From contig NZ_CP110389.1 of assembly GCF_026015985.1 (NCBI RefSeq), forward strand, positions 3,938,001 to 4,002,000: a stretch of 64,000 bases of DNA, read 5' to 3'. Positions 1-8,415 of the stretch are shown one piece after another (within the stretch, counting starts at the first letter, position 1; every line of letters starts with the position of its first letter). Source of the DNA: Rhodopseudomonas sp. P2A-2r (GTDB lineage: Bacteria > Pseudomonadota > Alphaproteobacteria > Rhizobiales > Xanthobacteraceae). The notes beneath the pieces were generated by a model. The model did no database searches. It was not told the DNA's origin and was given only the letters and a program-made list of their open reading frames with translations. The position numbers and the translations under genes are program-made.

Positions 1-50
1 GCGGTGAGAAATGCTTCCGGGCTTTGCACGATTTTAGCAGGCGCGTTCAT
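1..50 (-). CDS. 5' end of a gene, possibly an amino acid:[carrier protein] ligase (partial)
   Basis: An ATG at 48-50 on the minus strand opens a frame running off the left edge; only about 16 residues are visible (MNAPAKIVQSPEAFLT). It starts 5 nt after the stop of the acyl-CoA dehydrogenase gene and is probably co-transcribed with it and the carrier-protein gene. Rhizobiales carry truncated seryl-tRNA-synthetase homologues that load amino acids onto dedicated carrier proteins, encoded near carrier and dehydrogenase genes, so such a ligase is my guess. The visible residues cannot prove it; any acyl- or aminoacyl-activating enzyme would fit. That a gene starts here is much surer than its identity. 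Confidence 0.4.
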   Translation of the reverse strand, partial: MNAPAKIVQSPEAFLT

Positions 51-55
51 CACAC

Positions 56-1264
56 TCACTCCAGATCTGAATCAAATCGGCTCGCGACCACCAGGCCGGC
101 GGTGTTGGCGAGGATACGGTCGTTCGCCACCATCAGCGGTGCCGACAGCACATCCCTGAGATGGCGGCCAACGGAGAATGGACCGTCGTTACGATAGCCA
201 GCGATGCCGGTCACCATCAGCGCCTCACGCACGACGTCGACGGCCATGGTCGAAGCCATGATCTTGAGATTGTTCATTTCGATCGCGAAATTGATCGAGC
301 TGAGGTCGTCTTCGTCGGACTTCGCCGTCTCGAACCGATCGATATGGGCGACGAGGGTCGCTTTGAACGTCTGCAGCTTTGCGGTGGCCTCGGCCAACCG
401 CACCGCCCCGGGCAGCGGGCCCGCGAAGTCCGACGGCATGCGCCGTGCGGTCGCGCGAACTGAAGCATGGGCGCGCGACAAGGCATCGCTCGCGATGCCG
501 AACCAGACGCTGGCCCACAGCACATGGGCGGTGGCCAGCATGGATTGCACGGCGATCTCGCGGAAGGGTTTTGGGAAGATCTGTTCGGCGTCGGCCGTTG
601 CCGTCAGCAGAAAGCCACCGGAGCAGGTGCCGCGCATGCCGAGCGTATTCCAATCGCCGGTACGCTGCAGCTGATAGTCGTCACGCCGCAGCGCGATCAG
701 GACCTGATCGGACCCTACCGACGCCGGGCCGCGGCGCGCGGTCGCCATGATGATGTCGGCCTCAACTGCGTAGGACAGGACCGTCGCCTGCTTGGTCAGC
801 GAGACACGATCCCCCGTCGTCTCGATCGCGCAATTTGACACGCGCATATCGCCGCCGATGCCGGCTTCGGTGGTCGACGACGCAATCAGCAGCTGTTTGG
901 ACGCAACATCGCGCATCAAAGCGCGGTGATAATCGGTCTCCATCCCATGGGCGACCAGACTCGACAGCTTGATCTGGTGCATGGCGTAGATCATGCCGCT
1001 GGCGCCACAGGCTCCCGCGAGGATCGCGCAAAGATTGGCGATCTTGCGCAAATCCAGCTCTTCCCCGCCAAGGCTCTTCGGCACCATCAGGCCGAGCATG
1101 CCGTGGCCGCGAAGCGCCTCGAATGTCTGCGCAGGGAACGTCCCATCCCGGTCTGCAACATCGGCATTCGGAGCCGCCACGTCGGTGGCGACCCGCCGCA
1201 TTACGTCACGCCACGACGCGGCCACCGGCGCGTCGACGCCTTGCTTCACCGCGCTCGGCATCAT
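56..1264 (-). CDS. acyl-CoA dehydrogenase-fold flavoprotein, probably acting on a carrier-bound substrate
   Basis: A 402-residue protein with the acyl-CoA dehydrogenase architecture: N-terminal helical domain (FPAQTFEALRGHGMLGLMVP, about 42-61), a central beta domain, and a C-terminal helical bundle. The usual C-terminal motif holding the catalytic glutamate (EGT-like) is not seen; the equivalent stretch reads APLMVANDRIL. The chemistry may therefore differ from classical alpha,beta-desaturation, or the base lies elsewhere. The gene follows the carrier-protein gene by 4 nt and precedes the partial gene at the left edge by 5 nt, implying one operon. Family members beside carrier proteins can oxidise aminoacyl or acyl thioesters, as in prolyl-carrier oxidation to pyrrole. 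The substrate here is unknown. Fold confident, role inferred. Confidence 0.8.
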   Translation of the reverse strand: MMPSAVKQGVDAPVAASWRDVMRRVATDVAAPNADVADRDGTFPAQTFEALRGHGMLGLMVPKSLGGEELDLRKIANLCAILAGACGASGMIYAMHQIKLSSLVAHGMETDYHRALMRDVASKQLLIASSTTEAGIGGDMRVSNCAIETTGDRVSLTKQATVLSYAVEADIIMATARRGPASVGSDQVLIALRRDDYQLQRTGDWNTLGMRGTCSGGFLLTATADAEQIFPKPFREIAVQSMLATAHVLWASVWFGIASDALSRAHASVRATARRMPSDFAGPLPGAVRLAEATAKLQTFKATLVAHIDRFETAKSDEDDLSSINFAIEMNNLKIMASTMAVDVVREALMVTGIAGYRNDGPFSVGRHLRDVLSAPLMVANDRILANTAGLVVASRFDSDLE

Positions 1265-1268
1265 GACC

Positions 1269-1514
1269 TCAGACCTTCTCGGAGACGAGCTGGTCGACGG
1301 CGGAAATCAGACCGCCAAACGTCGCGAAGGTTTTGCGGGTCAACAGGCTGTTGGGAAATTCGATGTCGAATTCCTCCTCGATCGCCAGCATCAGCTGAAC
1401 CGAACCGAACGACGTCATCCCCGCATCGAACAGATTGTCCTCGTCGGACAAGCCATCGACCGGAACGGGAACAATGTTCATCGATCCCACAATGGCGCGC
1501 ACCCGATCACGCAT
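1269..1514 (-). CDS. acyl/aminoacyl carrier protein
   Basis: An 81-residue acidic protein with the carrier-protein pattern: helix 1, a loop with DEDNLFDAG, then MTSFGSVQLM, where Ser35 replaces the DSL serine as the likely 4'-phosphopantetheine site, followed by IEEEFDIEFP. The usual Asp before the serine is Thr. It is not the fatty-acid-synthesis AcpP, which has a longer canonical DSLD motif and sits in fab clusters. A GGAG sequence lies about 8 nt upstream of the ATG. It is first in a tight cluster with the dehydrogenase and the partial gene, so it probably tethers the substrate of that pathway. Confidence 0.85.
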   Translation of the reverse strand: MRDRVRAIVGSMNIVPVPVDGLSDEDNLFDAGMTSFGSVQLMLAIEEEFDIEFPNSLLTRKTFATFGGLISAVDQLVSEKV

Positions 1515-1909
1515 TCTTTTTCTCCACAGTTATGTCCCCTTGAGGCCGGGGCGGTGTCAGAGTTGTCGGACCAATATCAGCTAAAAGTCGAGCGAATCTT
1601 AAACACTCCCGGATGCGACGCACCGTTTCGGCATCAAGCTTAATGAAATGGAAATTTCGGCGCGCAAAATTGACGCGCTCGTCCCATGGCGGTCGGCGCG
1701 TTCGCGGCGACTGCATCGCCTCAAGAAGATCGCGGTACAAGACCTCTAACGCGCAGTAGCACGTGTTAATGATGGACAACGATATCGAATGACACCGTAG
1801 TCGCCCGTAAGCTATGAAATCGGTCTTTCGCTAGGGTGATTGCTGGATTGCGAATATCGAAGTTCCGGCCCGTTCGGTTGGCGAACTGGATCAGGCGAAC
1901 AGTGACAGT
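1515..1909. other. divergent intergenic region between the carrier-protein operon and the hydrolase gene
   Basis: About 395 nt with lower GC than its surroundings. It must hold the promoters of both divergent units, but I found no convincing -35/-10 pair or operator. A 90-codon open frame (1507-1779, minus) overlaps the carrier gene by 8 nt. It has mixed codon use, no clear ribosome-binding site and no recognisable domain, so I do not call it a gene. Confidence 0.4.
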
Positions 1910-3682
1910 TTGAAGATCATGAATTCTCGATATGGCCTACCGGTAACGCTTGGCACTTTCGGCGGCTTCTACTACCCGGGCCGCATCGATCGGCCAGGGC
2001 GCAAGGCGGTGTTATTGCTGGCGCCTATCGGCTACGAGGAATTGTGTACCCGCGCCACATGGCGCGTTCTGGCCGAGAGCATTGCCGCAGCCGGCCACCC
2101 CTGCCTCCGATTCGACTATCCCGGCACCGCCGATGCCATCGATCCCGTCGGCGCGCCCGAAGGCATCTCCGACTGGTTCGCTGCCGCCCGTCAGGGCGTT
2201 GCGTTCCTGCGCGAACATAACCCCGGCATCGAGCTGGTTCTGGTCGGACAAGGCCTTGGCGCCAGTCTGGCAGCCCAGCTCGGGCCGGAGCTGCCCGACG
2301 TCGCCGCGACGGTCCTGATGACACCGCTGGTGAAGGGCCGCGCTTATCTTCGCGAACTTCAAGCCTGGTCGCGCATGGTGACCGAACGGATGGGGATCGG
2401 ACCTGACCCTTTGGGTGACAACGGCTACGACGTCGCCGGCATTCCACTGGCGAGCAGCCGCGCCGCGGCCATCCAGGCCATCGACCTCACCCGGGCAACG
2501 CAGCGCCCGGCCGCAAAGGTCCTGCTGGTCGAACGTGGTCAAATGGCTCAGAGCAGCCCGATCGGCAACCACCTGAAGACGCTCGGAGCCGATGTTTGCT
2601 CCATCAACTACGCTGGATATGAAACGATCCTGGAGGATCCCACGCCGGCCGAACCGCAGCTCGGCACGCTGGCACGCATCGTGTCATGGATCGACGACCT
2701 CGCGCCTTCTCCGATGGCTGACGGCAACCTTTCAGCCAAGGCGCCGGAGCCCGCGCGGCCGATCGCTGGCCCACACTTCGAGGAATTGCCAGTCCGGTTC
2801 GGGCCCGACGAGCGGCTGTTCGGTGTGCTGTGCCGACCGCTCGGCCGAACGTCGCTGGCTATTGCCGTGCTGGCGAACTCCGGACGCGACTATCACATCG
2901 GCTGGGGTCGCGCAGCAGTGGAACAGGCGCGCGCCCTCGCGGCGCGGGGCATCGCCTCGTTGAGATTCGATGCAGGCGGCATCGGTGACAGTCCGGCTTC
3001 GGCAAACGCGCCGGCCGAAGTGCTTTATTCGGACGAGACAATTGCCGACATGGGCCACGCGATCGACTATGTCGAGCAGCTCGATGCCGGCCCGATCGCT
3101 CTGGTCGGACGCTGCAGCGGTGCTTACGCAGCATTCCAGGCGGCCGTGCAGGATGTGCGCGTTCGCAATGTCGTCGTCATCAACATCATGCGTTTTGTCT
3201 GGGACCCCAGGGAGACCGTCGCAGAAGCGGTGCAGTCGGCCCACCGCACCATCAGCGGTTCGGTTGCGATGCTGTTCAGCAAACGAAGCCTGAGACGGCT
3301 GCTGTCGGGCAATTTGCGTTTCAAGACCGCAGCGGCCTTTGTGTCAAAACGCCTTGCTCGCATGGTCTCGCTGAAGCCAAGCGAGATTCTTGCGGGCGGG
3401 CCGGGCCAGCAGCTCTACAAGGAGGGGCATCGCCGTTTCCAGACCCTCGAAAGTCGAGGCGTTGGTCTGGCGATGTTGTTTGCGGAAGGCGATCACGCTC
3501 TCGGCGAATTTCGCACCTATATGGGACGCAAGGGCGCGCGGCTCCGCCGCTATCCCAGCGCTTCGATTTCGATCATCCCTGATGCCGATCACAATTTCAC
3601 CCACTCGGGAGCGCGCGCGCGACTGACGAACGTCTTGTGCGACGTGCTCGCGGCACCTGCGTCATCGCCGTCCCGCAACTAG
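1910..3682 (+). CDS. tandem alpha/beta-hydrolase protein with a degenerate first domain and a Cys-nucleophile second domain
   Basis: A 590-residue protein made of two alpha/beta-hydrolase domains (about 10-265 and 290-580). The nucleophile elbow of domain 1 is G-Q-G-L-G (113-117), so it has no nucleophile. Domain 2 has G-R-C-S-G (400-404) with Cys402 in the nucleophile position, plus candidate Asp528 (AEGDHALGEF) and His561 (DADHNFT), giving a Cys-Asp-His triad. No signal peptide is seen, so it is probably cytoplasmic. The frame opens at TTG 1910; an ATG at 1919 is equally possible and neither has a strong ribosome-binding site. It diverges from the carrier-protein operon, so a thioesterase or transferase acting on the carrier product is plausible but inferred. 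Confidence 0.7.
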   Translation: MKIMNSRYGLPVTLGTFGGFYYPGRIDRPGRKAVLLLAPIGYEELCTRATWRVLAESIAAAGHPCLRFDYPGTADAIDPVGAPEGISDWFAAARQGVAFLREHNPGIELVLVGQGLGASLAAQLGPELPDVAATVLMTPLVKGRAYLRELQAWSRMVTERMGIGPDPLGDNGYDVAGIPLASSRAAAIQAIDLTRATQRPAAKVLLVERGQMAQSSPIGNHLKTLGADVCSINYAGYETILEDPTPAEPQLGTLARIVSWIDDLAPSPMADGNLSAKAPEPARPIAGPHFEELPVRFGPDERLFGVLCRPLGRTSLAIAVLANSGRDYHIGWGRAAVEQARALAARGIASLRFDAGGIGDSPASANAPAEVLYSDETIADMGHAIDYVEQLDAGPIALVGRCSGAYAAFQAAVQDVRVRNVVVINIMRFVWDPRETVAEAVQSAHRTISGSVAMLFSKRSLRRLLSGNLRFKTAAAFVSKRLARMVSLKPSEILAGGPGQQLYKEGHRRFQTLESRGVGLAMLFAEGDHALGEFRTYMGRKGARLRRYPSASISIIPDADHNFTHSGARARLTNVLCDVLAAPASSPSRN

Positions 3683-3720
3683 CTTCGCCGGGCTCCCGGC
3701 TTCACCGAGCCCCTGCGCCG

Positions 3721-4854
3721 TCAACGCGGCGGGATATCGCCCTGTGCCCAGCCCGCGCGGGTGCGCTCGCGGAATTCGGCGAAGGTCCCATTCGCGATCG
3801 CCGCACGGATGCCCTGCATCAGGCTCTGGTAATAGGCGATGTTGATTTCCGACAGCAGCATCGCGCCCAGCGTCTCGCCGGAGCGCACCAGATGATGGAT
3901 GTAGGCGCGGGAATAGTCCCGCGTCGACGGCCAGGTACTTTCTTCATCCAGCGGACGGGGATCGTCGATGTGGCGGGCGTTGCGCATATTGAGCTGGCCG
4001 TGGCGGGTGAAGGCCATGCCGTGGCGGCCGTTGCGGGTCGGCATCACGCAGTCGAACATGTCGACGCCGCGCGCCACCGCTTCCAGCATGTCGTCCGGCG
4101 TGCCGACGCCCATCAGATAGCGCGGCCGGTCTGATGGCAGGATCGGCACGACTTCCTCGATCATCGCCAGCATGACGTCCTGCGGCTCGCCGACCGCAAG
4201 GCCGCCGATGGCATAGCCATGAAAGCCGATATCGACGAGGCCCTGCGCGCTCAGGCGACGCAGCGCCGGCACGTCGCCGCCCTGCCCGATGCCGAACAGC
4301 ATGTAGCCGTCCGGCGCCGTCTCGAAGGCGCGCTTGCAGCGCTCCGCCCAGCGCAGCGACAGCTGCATGGCGCGGTCGATGTCGGCGTGCTCGGCCGGCA
4401 GCCGCACGCATTCGTCGAGCTGCATGGCGATATCGGAATTCAGCAGCCGCTGGATCTCGATGGCGCGCTCCGGCGTCAGCTCGAACTTGGCGCCGTCGAT
4501 ATGCGAGCGGAAGGTGACGCCCTGCTCCGTGACCTTGCGCAGCTGCGCCAGCGACATCACCTGGAAGCCGCCGGAATCGGTCAGCATCGGCCCGTTCCAG
4601 GTGGTGAATTTCTGCAGGCCGCCAAGGGCTGCGATCCGCTCCGCTCCGGGGCGCAGCATCAGGTGATAGGTGTTGCCGAGCACGATGTCGGCGCCGGCGT
4701 CGCGCACCTCGCGCCAGTGCAGGCCCTTCATGGCGCCGAGCGTTCCGACCGGCATGAAGGCCGGGGTGCGAACCTCGCCGTGCGGCGTGGTCAACCGGCC
4801 CAGACGCGCGGCGCCGTCGGTGCCGAGCAGTTCAAAATGATTGGGTACGGTCAT
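3721..4854 (-). CDS. tgt: queuine tRNA-ribosyltransferase (Tgt)
   Basis: Tgt exchanges guanine-34 of GUN-anticodon tRNAs for the queuosine precursor preQ1. The 377-residue protein shows family motifs in order: [61 protein letters not shown] and [16 protein letters not shown]. The C-terminal zinc site, C-x-C-x2-C in E. coli, reads [15 protein letters not shown] here, so all three cysteines are missing while the following HH is kept. The start codon overlaps the queA stop by 4 nt (ATGA), showing translational coupling. It converges with the hydrolase gene, with 38 nt between stops. Confidence 0.96.
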   Translation of the reverse strand: MTVPNHFELLGTDGAARLGRLTTPHGEVRTPAFMPVGTLGAMKGLHWREVRDAGADIVLGNTYHLMLRPGAERIAALGGLQKFTTWNGPMLTDSGGFQVMSLAQLRKVTEQGVTFRSHIDGAKFELTPERAIEIQRLLNSDIAMQLDECVRLPAEHADIDRAMQLSLRWAERCKRAFETAPDGYMLFGIGQGGDVPALRRLSAQGLVDIGFHGYAIGGLAVGEPQDVMLAMIEEVVPILPSDRPRYLMGVGTPDDMLEAVARGVDMFDCVMPTRNGRHGMAFTRHGQLNMRNARHIDDPRPLDEESTWPSTRDYSRAYIHHLVRSGETLGAMLLSEINIAYYQSLMQGIRAAIANGTFAEFRERTRAGWAQGDIPPR

Positions 4855-5933
4855 GAGTTGGTTTTATCCGGAAACAGCAGGCTGGCGTCGCCATAGGAAT
4901 AGAACCGATAGCCGGACGCGATGGCGTGGGCATAGGCCTTCGTCATGGTCTCGAAGCCGCTGAAGGCCGAGACCAGCATGAACAGCGTCGACTTCGGCAG
5001 ATGAAAATTGGTCAGCAGCAGGTCGACCGCGCGAAAGCGATAGCCCGGCGTGATGAAGATCGCGGTCTCGTCGGCGAAGGGATGGATGATGTTGTCTTCG
5101 GTGGCGGCGCTTTCCAGCAGCCGCAGCGAAGTGGTGCCGACGGCGACAACCCGGCCGCCGGCCGTGCGCGCGGCGTTCAGCGCATCCGCGGTCTCGCGCG
5201 AGATGGTGCCCCACTCCGAATGCATCTTGTGCTCGGTGGTGTCCTCGACCTTGACCGGCAGGAAGGTGCCCGCCCCGACATGCAGCGTCACCCGATGCAG
5301 GCCGACGCCGCGTTCGCGCAGTGCGGCTTCCAGCGCCGGGGTGAAATGCAGCCCGGCGGTGGGCGCGGCCACCGCGCCGTCCTGGGTCGCGAACATGGTC
5401 TGGTAGTCTTCGGCGTCGCGCTCGTCCGGCTTGCGGCGGGCGGCGATATAGGGCGGCAGCGGCGGCGCGCCGAGTTCGGCGATGGCCTGGTCGAGTGCGG
5501 GACCGTGAAAGCTGAACGACAACGTCACTTCGCCGGCCTCGCCCTTGGCCTCGACGACGGCATCGAGATGGCCGAGCAGGCAGACCCGCCCCTCGCTGCC
5601 GAAACGCACGGTATCGCCGGGTACCAGCCGCTTGGCCGGTTTGACCAGCGCCTGCCAGCGTGAGCCGTCGAGCCGCTTGATCAGCGTGGCGTCGATCCTG
5701 GTCTCGGGCTCGCGGCCGATGCGGCGGCCGGCCAGCTGCGCGGAAATCACCTTGGTGTCGTTGACCACCAGCTGATCGCCCGGCCGCAGCCAGCCCGGCA
5801 AATCGGCAACGGTCTGGTCCTGCAGCCCAGCACCGGGTTGCACCACCAGCAGCCGCGCAGAATCGCGCGGGCTGGCGGGGCGCAGCGCGATATTCTCAGG
5901 CGGCAGATGAAAGTCGAAAAGGTCGGTGCGCAT
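4851..5933 (-). CDS. queA: S-adenosylmethionine:tRNA ribosyltransferase-isomerase (QueA)
   Basis: QueA transfers the ribosyl part of SAM to preQ1-modified tRNA to give epoxyqueuosine. The 360-residue protein carries [14 protein letters not shown] at the start, [50 protein letters not shown] and [17 protein letters not shown]. The open frame extends 35 codons further upstream, but that part is the translated palindromic repeat at 5954-6042 (reading PGLVPGIH), so I start at ATG 5933, where the conserved N-terminus MRTDLFDF begins. It overlaps tgt by 4 nt and is transcribed with it. Confidence 0.96.
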   Translation of the reverse strand: MRTDLFDFHLPPENIALRPASPRDSARLLVVQPGAGLQDQTVADLPGWLRPGDQLVVNDTKVISAQLAGRRIGREPETRIDATLIKRLDGSRWQALVKPAKRLVPGDTVRFGSEGRVCLLGHLDAVVEAKGEAGEVTLSFSFHGPALDQAIAELGAPPLPPYIAARRKPDERDAEDYQTMFATQDGAVAAPTAGLHFTPALEAALRERGVGLHRVTLHVGAGTFLPVKVEDTTEHKMHSEWGTISRETADALNAARTAGGRVVAVGTTSLRLLESAATEDNIIHPFADETAIFITPGYRFRAVDLLLTNFHLPKSTLFMLVSAFSGFETMTKAYAHAIASGYRFYSYGDASLLFPDKTNS

Positions 5934-5953
5934 ACGTTGTCGTTCTATGGGTA

Positions 5954-6042
5954 CGTCATGGCCGGGCTTGTCCCGGCCATCCACGTGTCGCTTGCGATGA
6001 CGTCTTAAAACGTGGATGCCCGGGACAAGCCCGGGCATGACG
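5954..6042. repeat. bipartite palindromic intergenic element, family A
   Basis: Two inverted arms, CGTCATGGCCGGGCTTGTCC... and its imperfect complement ...GGACAAGCCCGGGCATGACG, are separated by about 25 nt. Each arm is itself a hairpin. A second copy lies at 19146-19221. It sits in the gap between ppi and queA and probably folds in the transcript; no transposase is linked to it. Confidence 0.85.
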
Positions 6043-6068
6043 AACTCTGGTAGTGAGCGACGTTCTGC

Positions 6069-6536
6069 TTACGCCGCGGCGTCGGCGGCCATGTGGGCCT
6101 TGACGATCTTGTCGGGGTTCTGCACCGGCTCGCCGCGCTTGATCTTGTCGACGTTCTCCATGCCTTCCACGACCTTGCCCCACACCGTGTACTGGTTGTT
6201 GAGGAACGAGGCGTCGTCGAAGCAGATGAAGAACTGGCTGTCGCCGGAATCCGGGCTCGCCGCGCGGGCCATCGAGGTGGTGCCGCGGACATGCGGCTCC
6301 TTGTTGAACTCGGCCTTCAGCTTCTTGCCGGAACCGCCGGTGCCGGTGCCCTGCGGGCAGCCGGTCTGCGCCATGAAGCCGTCGATGACGCGGTGGAACA
6401 CGATGCCGTCATAGAATCCTTCGCGGACCAGTTCCTTGATGCGGGCGACATGGCCCGGCGCGAGGTCCGGGCGCATCTCGATGGTAACGGGACCCTGGGT
6501 GGTTTCGAGGATCAAAGTGTTTTCGGTAACAGCCAT
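6069..6536 (-). CDS. cytoplasmic cyclophilin-type peptidyl-prolyl isomerase
   Basis: A 155-residue cyclophilin catalysing cis-trans isomerisation of Xaa-Pro bonds. The core motifs are seen: FHRVIDGFMAQTG, GTGTGGSG, RGTTSMARAASPDSGDSQFFI and LNNQYTVWGKVVEGM. There is no signal peptide, unlike the neighbouring paralogue at 6962-7549, so this is the cytoplasmic member (PpiB-like). Its start lies inside the preceding gene (25-nt overlap). It belongs to the minus-strand run coaD, periplasmic cyclophilin, secreted hypothetical, this gene, queA, tgt. Confidence 0.93.
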   Translation of the reverse strand: MAVTENTLILETTQGPVTIEMRPDLAPGHVARIKELVREGFYDGIVFHRVIDGFMAQTGCPQGTGTGGSGKKLKAEFNKEPHVRGTTSMARAASPDSGDSQFFICFDDASFLNNQYTVWGKVVEGMENVDKIKRGEPVQNPDKIVKAHMAADAAA

Positions 6537-6955
6537 GCTTGCTTCTCTGCTGGTTTGGGTTGGTTTCTGCGGTCGTCAAACCGCACTCTGAAGGGGCGTC
6601 CTGCGACGGCGTCGCCCAGGCCCCCGGTAAATGGCATCGGCGTGCAATGTTGCAATGTCTCCATCACAGCCGTTCGGTAGGCAATGCTGTCGGCCGCGGA
6701 AGCGTCCGGCGTTTCAAATGTGATCCGCGGCTTGCCGAAGATCTGTCCATCGCGCTGCAGGCTGAACAGCACCGTGATCTGCATCCCCGGATGTCCGCGG
6801 GGCAGCGCCGGCGCTCGCCAGCAGCGTTGCAGCCTCGCAAACATCTCCTCCAGCGTGGCGACCGGCCGATCCTGAGCGATCGCTTTGCCTGCGCCCGCAA
6901 ACGCCAGGGCCAGCAGGCCTGCCGCGACGACAACCGAAGTCGATCGTCGCAGCAT
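6512..6955 (-). CDS. secreted hypothetical protein
   Basis: A 147-residue protein with a clear signal peptide (MLRRSTSVVVAAGLLALAFA, cleavage probably after AIAQ near 28). The mature part has two cysteines (LQRCWRAP and LQHCTPMPF) and a short beta-rich region (ITVLFSLQRDGQIFGKP) resembling a small TonB C-terminal-like fold. That match rests on pattern only. It lies between two cyclophilin genes, starting 6 nt after the first and overlapping the start of the second by 25 nt, so it is probably co-expressed. A periplasmic location is likely; the function is unknown. Confidence 0.75.
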   Translation of the reverse strand: MLRRSTSVVVAAGLLALAFAGAGKAIAQDRPVATLEEMFARLQRCWRAPALPRGHPGMQITVLFSLQRDGQIFGKPRITFETPDASAADSIAYRTAVMETLQHCTPMPFTGGLGDAVAGRPFRVRFDDRRNQPKPAEKQAWLLPKTL

Positions 6956-6961
6956 TGATGG

Positions 6962-7549
6962 TTACTTGATGTCGGAGGCGATCTGCACCTTGACCATCTT
7001 GTCGGGGTCGGTGACCGCGCCGCTCGGCGAACCGGCCGGGGCCTTCTTGAGCTTGTCGACGACATCCATGCCGGAGACGACTTCGCCGACCACGGTGTAC
7101 TTGCCGTTCAGGCCGGCATTCTCCGCCAGCATGATGAAGAACTGCGAATTGGCGGAATCCTCGGAGGCGGCGCGGGCCATACCGACGATGCCGCGCTTGA
7201 ACGGGACCGAAGAAAACTCGGCCTTCAGGTTCGGATACTTCGAGCCGCCGGTGCCGTTAAAATTCTGGCCGTCGCCGGTCTGCGCCATGAAGCCGTCCAT
7301 GACGCGATGGAACGGCACGTTGTTGTAATAGCCTTCGCGGGTCAGCAGCTTGATGCGCTCGGCATGCTTGGGCGCCAGATCCGTGCGCAGCTTGAACACG
7401 ATGCGCCCCTTGGTGGTGTCGATCACCACGGCATTGGCCTTGTCGAGACCAGCCGGCAGCGCGGTGGCGGGCGCCATGGCGGCAGGCGCTTGCGCGAGCA
7501 CGGGAGCTGCGACCAGCAGGGCAGCAGCGACGGCGAAAATGCGGATCAT
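6962..7549 (-). CDS. periplasmic cyclophilin-type peptidyl-prolyl isomerase
   Basis: A 195-residue cyclophilin with an N-terminal signal peptide (MIRIFAVAAALLVAAPVLAQ). The catalytic core follows: LAPKHAERIKLLTREGYYNN, FHRVMDGFMAQTGDGQNFNG, RGIVGMARAASEDSANSQFFI and LNGKYTVVGEVVSGMDVVD. It is a paralogue of the cytoplasmic cyclophilin two genes downstream and probably helps fold exported proteins. It follows coaD by 46 nt on the same strand and leads into a secreted hypothetical gene 6 nt later. Confidence 0.93.
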   Translation of the reverse strand: MIRIFAVAAALLVAAPVLAQAPAAMAPATALPAGLDKANAVVIDTTKGRIVFKLRTDLAPKHAERIKLLTREGYYNNVPFHRVMDGFMAQTGDGQNFNGTGGSKYPNLKAEFSSVPFKRGIVGMARAASEDSANSQFFIMLAENAGLNGKYTVVGEVVSGMDVVDKLKKAPAGSPSGAVTDPDKMVKVQIASDIK

Positions 7550-7595
7550 GAAAACTCCGGATCAGAGAAAGCCGGTCAACCGGCGAGTTTGAACG

Positions 7596-8090
7596 TCAGG
7601 CGAATTTCAGCTTCAGGCTTTCGGCGACCGCCGGCGGCACGAACGCCGAGACGTCACCACCCATGGCCGCGATTTGCCGCACCAGTGTGGCGGTGATCGG
7701 GCGAACGCTCACCGAAGCCGGCAGAAAAACGGTTTGCACCGCGGGAGCCATGGTCTCGTTCATGCCGGCGATCTGCATTTCGTAGTCGAGGTCGGTGCCA
7801 TCGCGCAGACCGCGGATCATGATCGTGGCGCCGGCCTTTTGCGCCGCGGTGATGGTCAGATTGTCGTAGGTGGTGCAGTCGAAGGCGCAGCCGGCGGCGG
7901 CGGCCAGCGGCGCGAATACTGCTTCCACCATTTCCAGCCGCTCCTCGGTGGAGAACAGCGGCTTCTTGCCGGGGTGCACGCCGATCGCCACGATCAGCCT
8001 GTCGCACAGGCCGACGGCGTGGCGGACCACGTCGAGGTGACCATTGGTAACGGGGTCGAATGAGCCGGGATAAAGCGCGATACGGGGCAT
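7596..8090 (-). CDS. coaD: phosphopantetheine adenylyltransferase (CoaD)
   Basis: CoaD converts 4'-phosphopantetheine and ATP to dephospho-CoA, the penultimate step of coenzyme A synthesis. The 164-residue protein has the nucleotidyl-transferase signature [16 protein letters not shown] with the T-x-G-H motif near residue 18, [25 protein letters not shown] and a C-terminal [14 protein letters not shown] helix. The length is normal for the family. It is first in the minus-strand run towards tgt, and the ATG at 8090 begins the conserved MPRIALYPG. Confidence 0.96.
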   Translation of the reverse strand: MPRIALYPGSFDPVTNGHLDVVRHAVGLCDRLIVAIGVHPGKKPLFSTEERLEMVEAVFAPLAAAAGCAFDCTTYDNLTITAAQKAGATIMIRGLRDGTDLDYEMQIAGMNETMAPAVQTVFLPASVSVRPITATLVRQIAAMGGDVSAFVPPAVAESLKLKFA

Positions 8091-8415
8091 CCCCCTCTAG
8101 CGCGCCCTTGGAAACGCTGCAAGCCGAGTTGGTTCCCCTAAAACCCCACCTTCTGCCAAGGTTTATTTTAAGCCGTGAATCGAACCAACACGGGGGCTGG
8201 CGCGTCTATTGGGGGAGCCGGCGACGTGGCTGAAAAGACAGCGGTTTCCGACCTCATGTGTCGTCCCGAAGGATGGACGAAACAGAAATTCGGGGCGGAC
8301 GAAACCAGTTTTCCAGGTGACGACAACTTCTTGAAACAGCGCCTGACTATTCAGGCACCCACAGGAAGCGACAAGCCAAAACGGGCCAAAACGGCCCAAA
8401 TGACAGGGGACCGTC
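8091..8415. other. divergent intergenic region upstream of coaD and a small secreted protein
   Basis: About 325 nt between divergent genes. It is less GC-rich than the flanking genes, and long open frames crossing it in either direction have no domain and are ignored. No RNA gene, repeat or clear promoter motif was recognised. Confidence 0.4.

Noticed and set aside
1507..1779. 90-codon minus-strand frame upstream of the carrier-protein gene
   Set aside because: Codon use is mixed, it overlaps the carrier gene and has no clear ribosome-binding site; possible but unsupported.
5934..6038. 35-residue N-terminal extension of QueA beginning MPGLVPGIH
   Set aside because: This is the translated family A palindrome; the conserved protein starts at ATG 5933.
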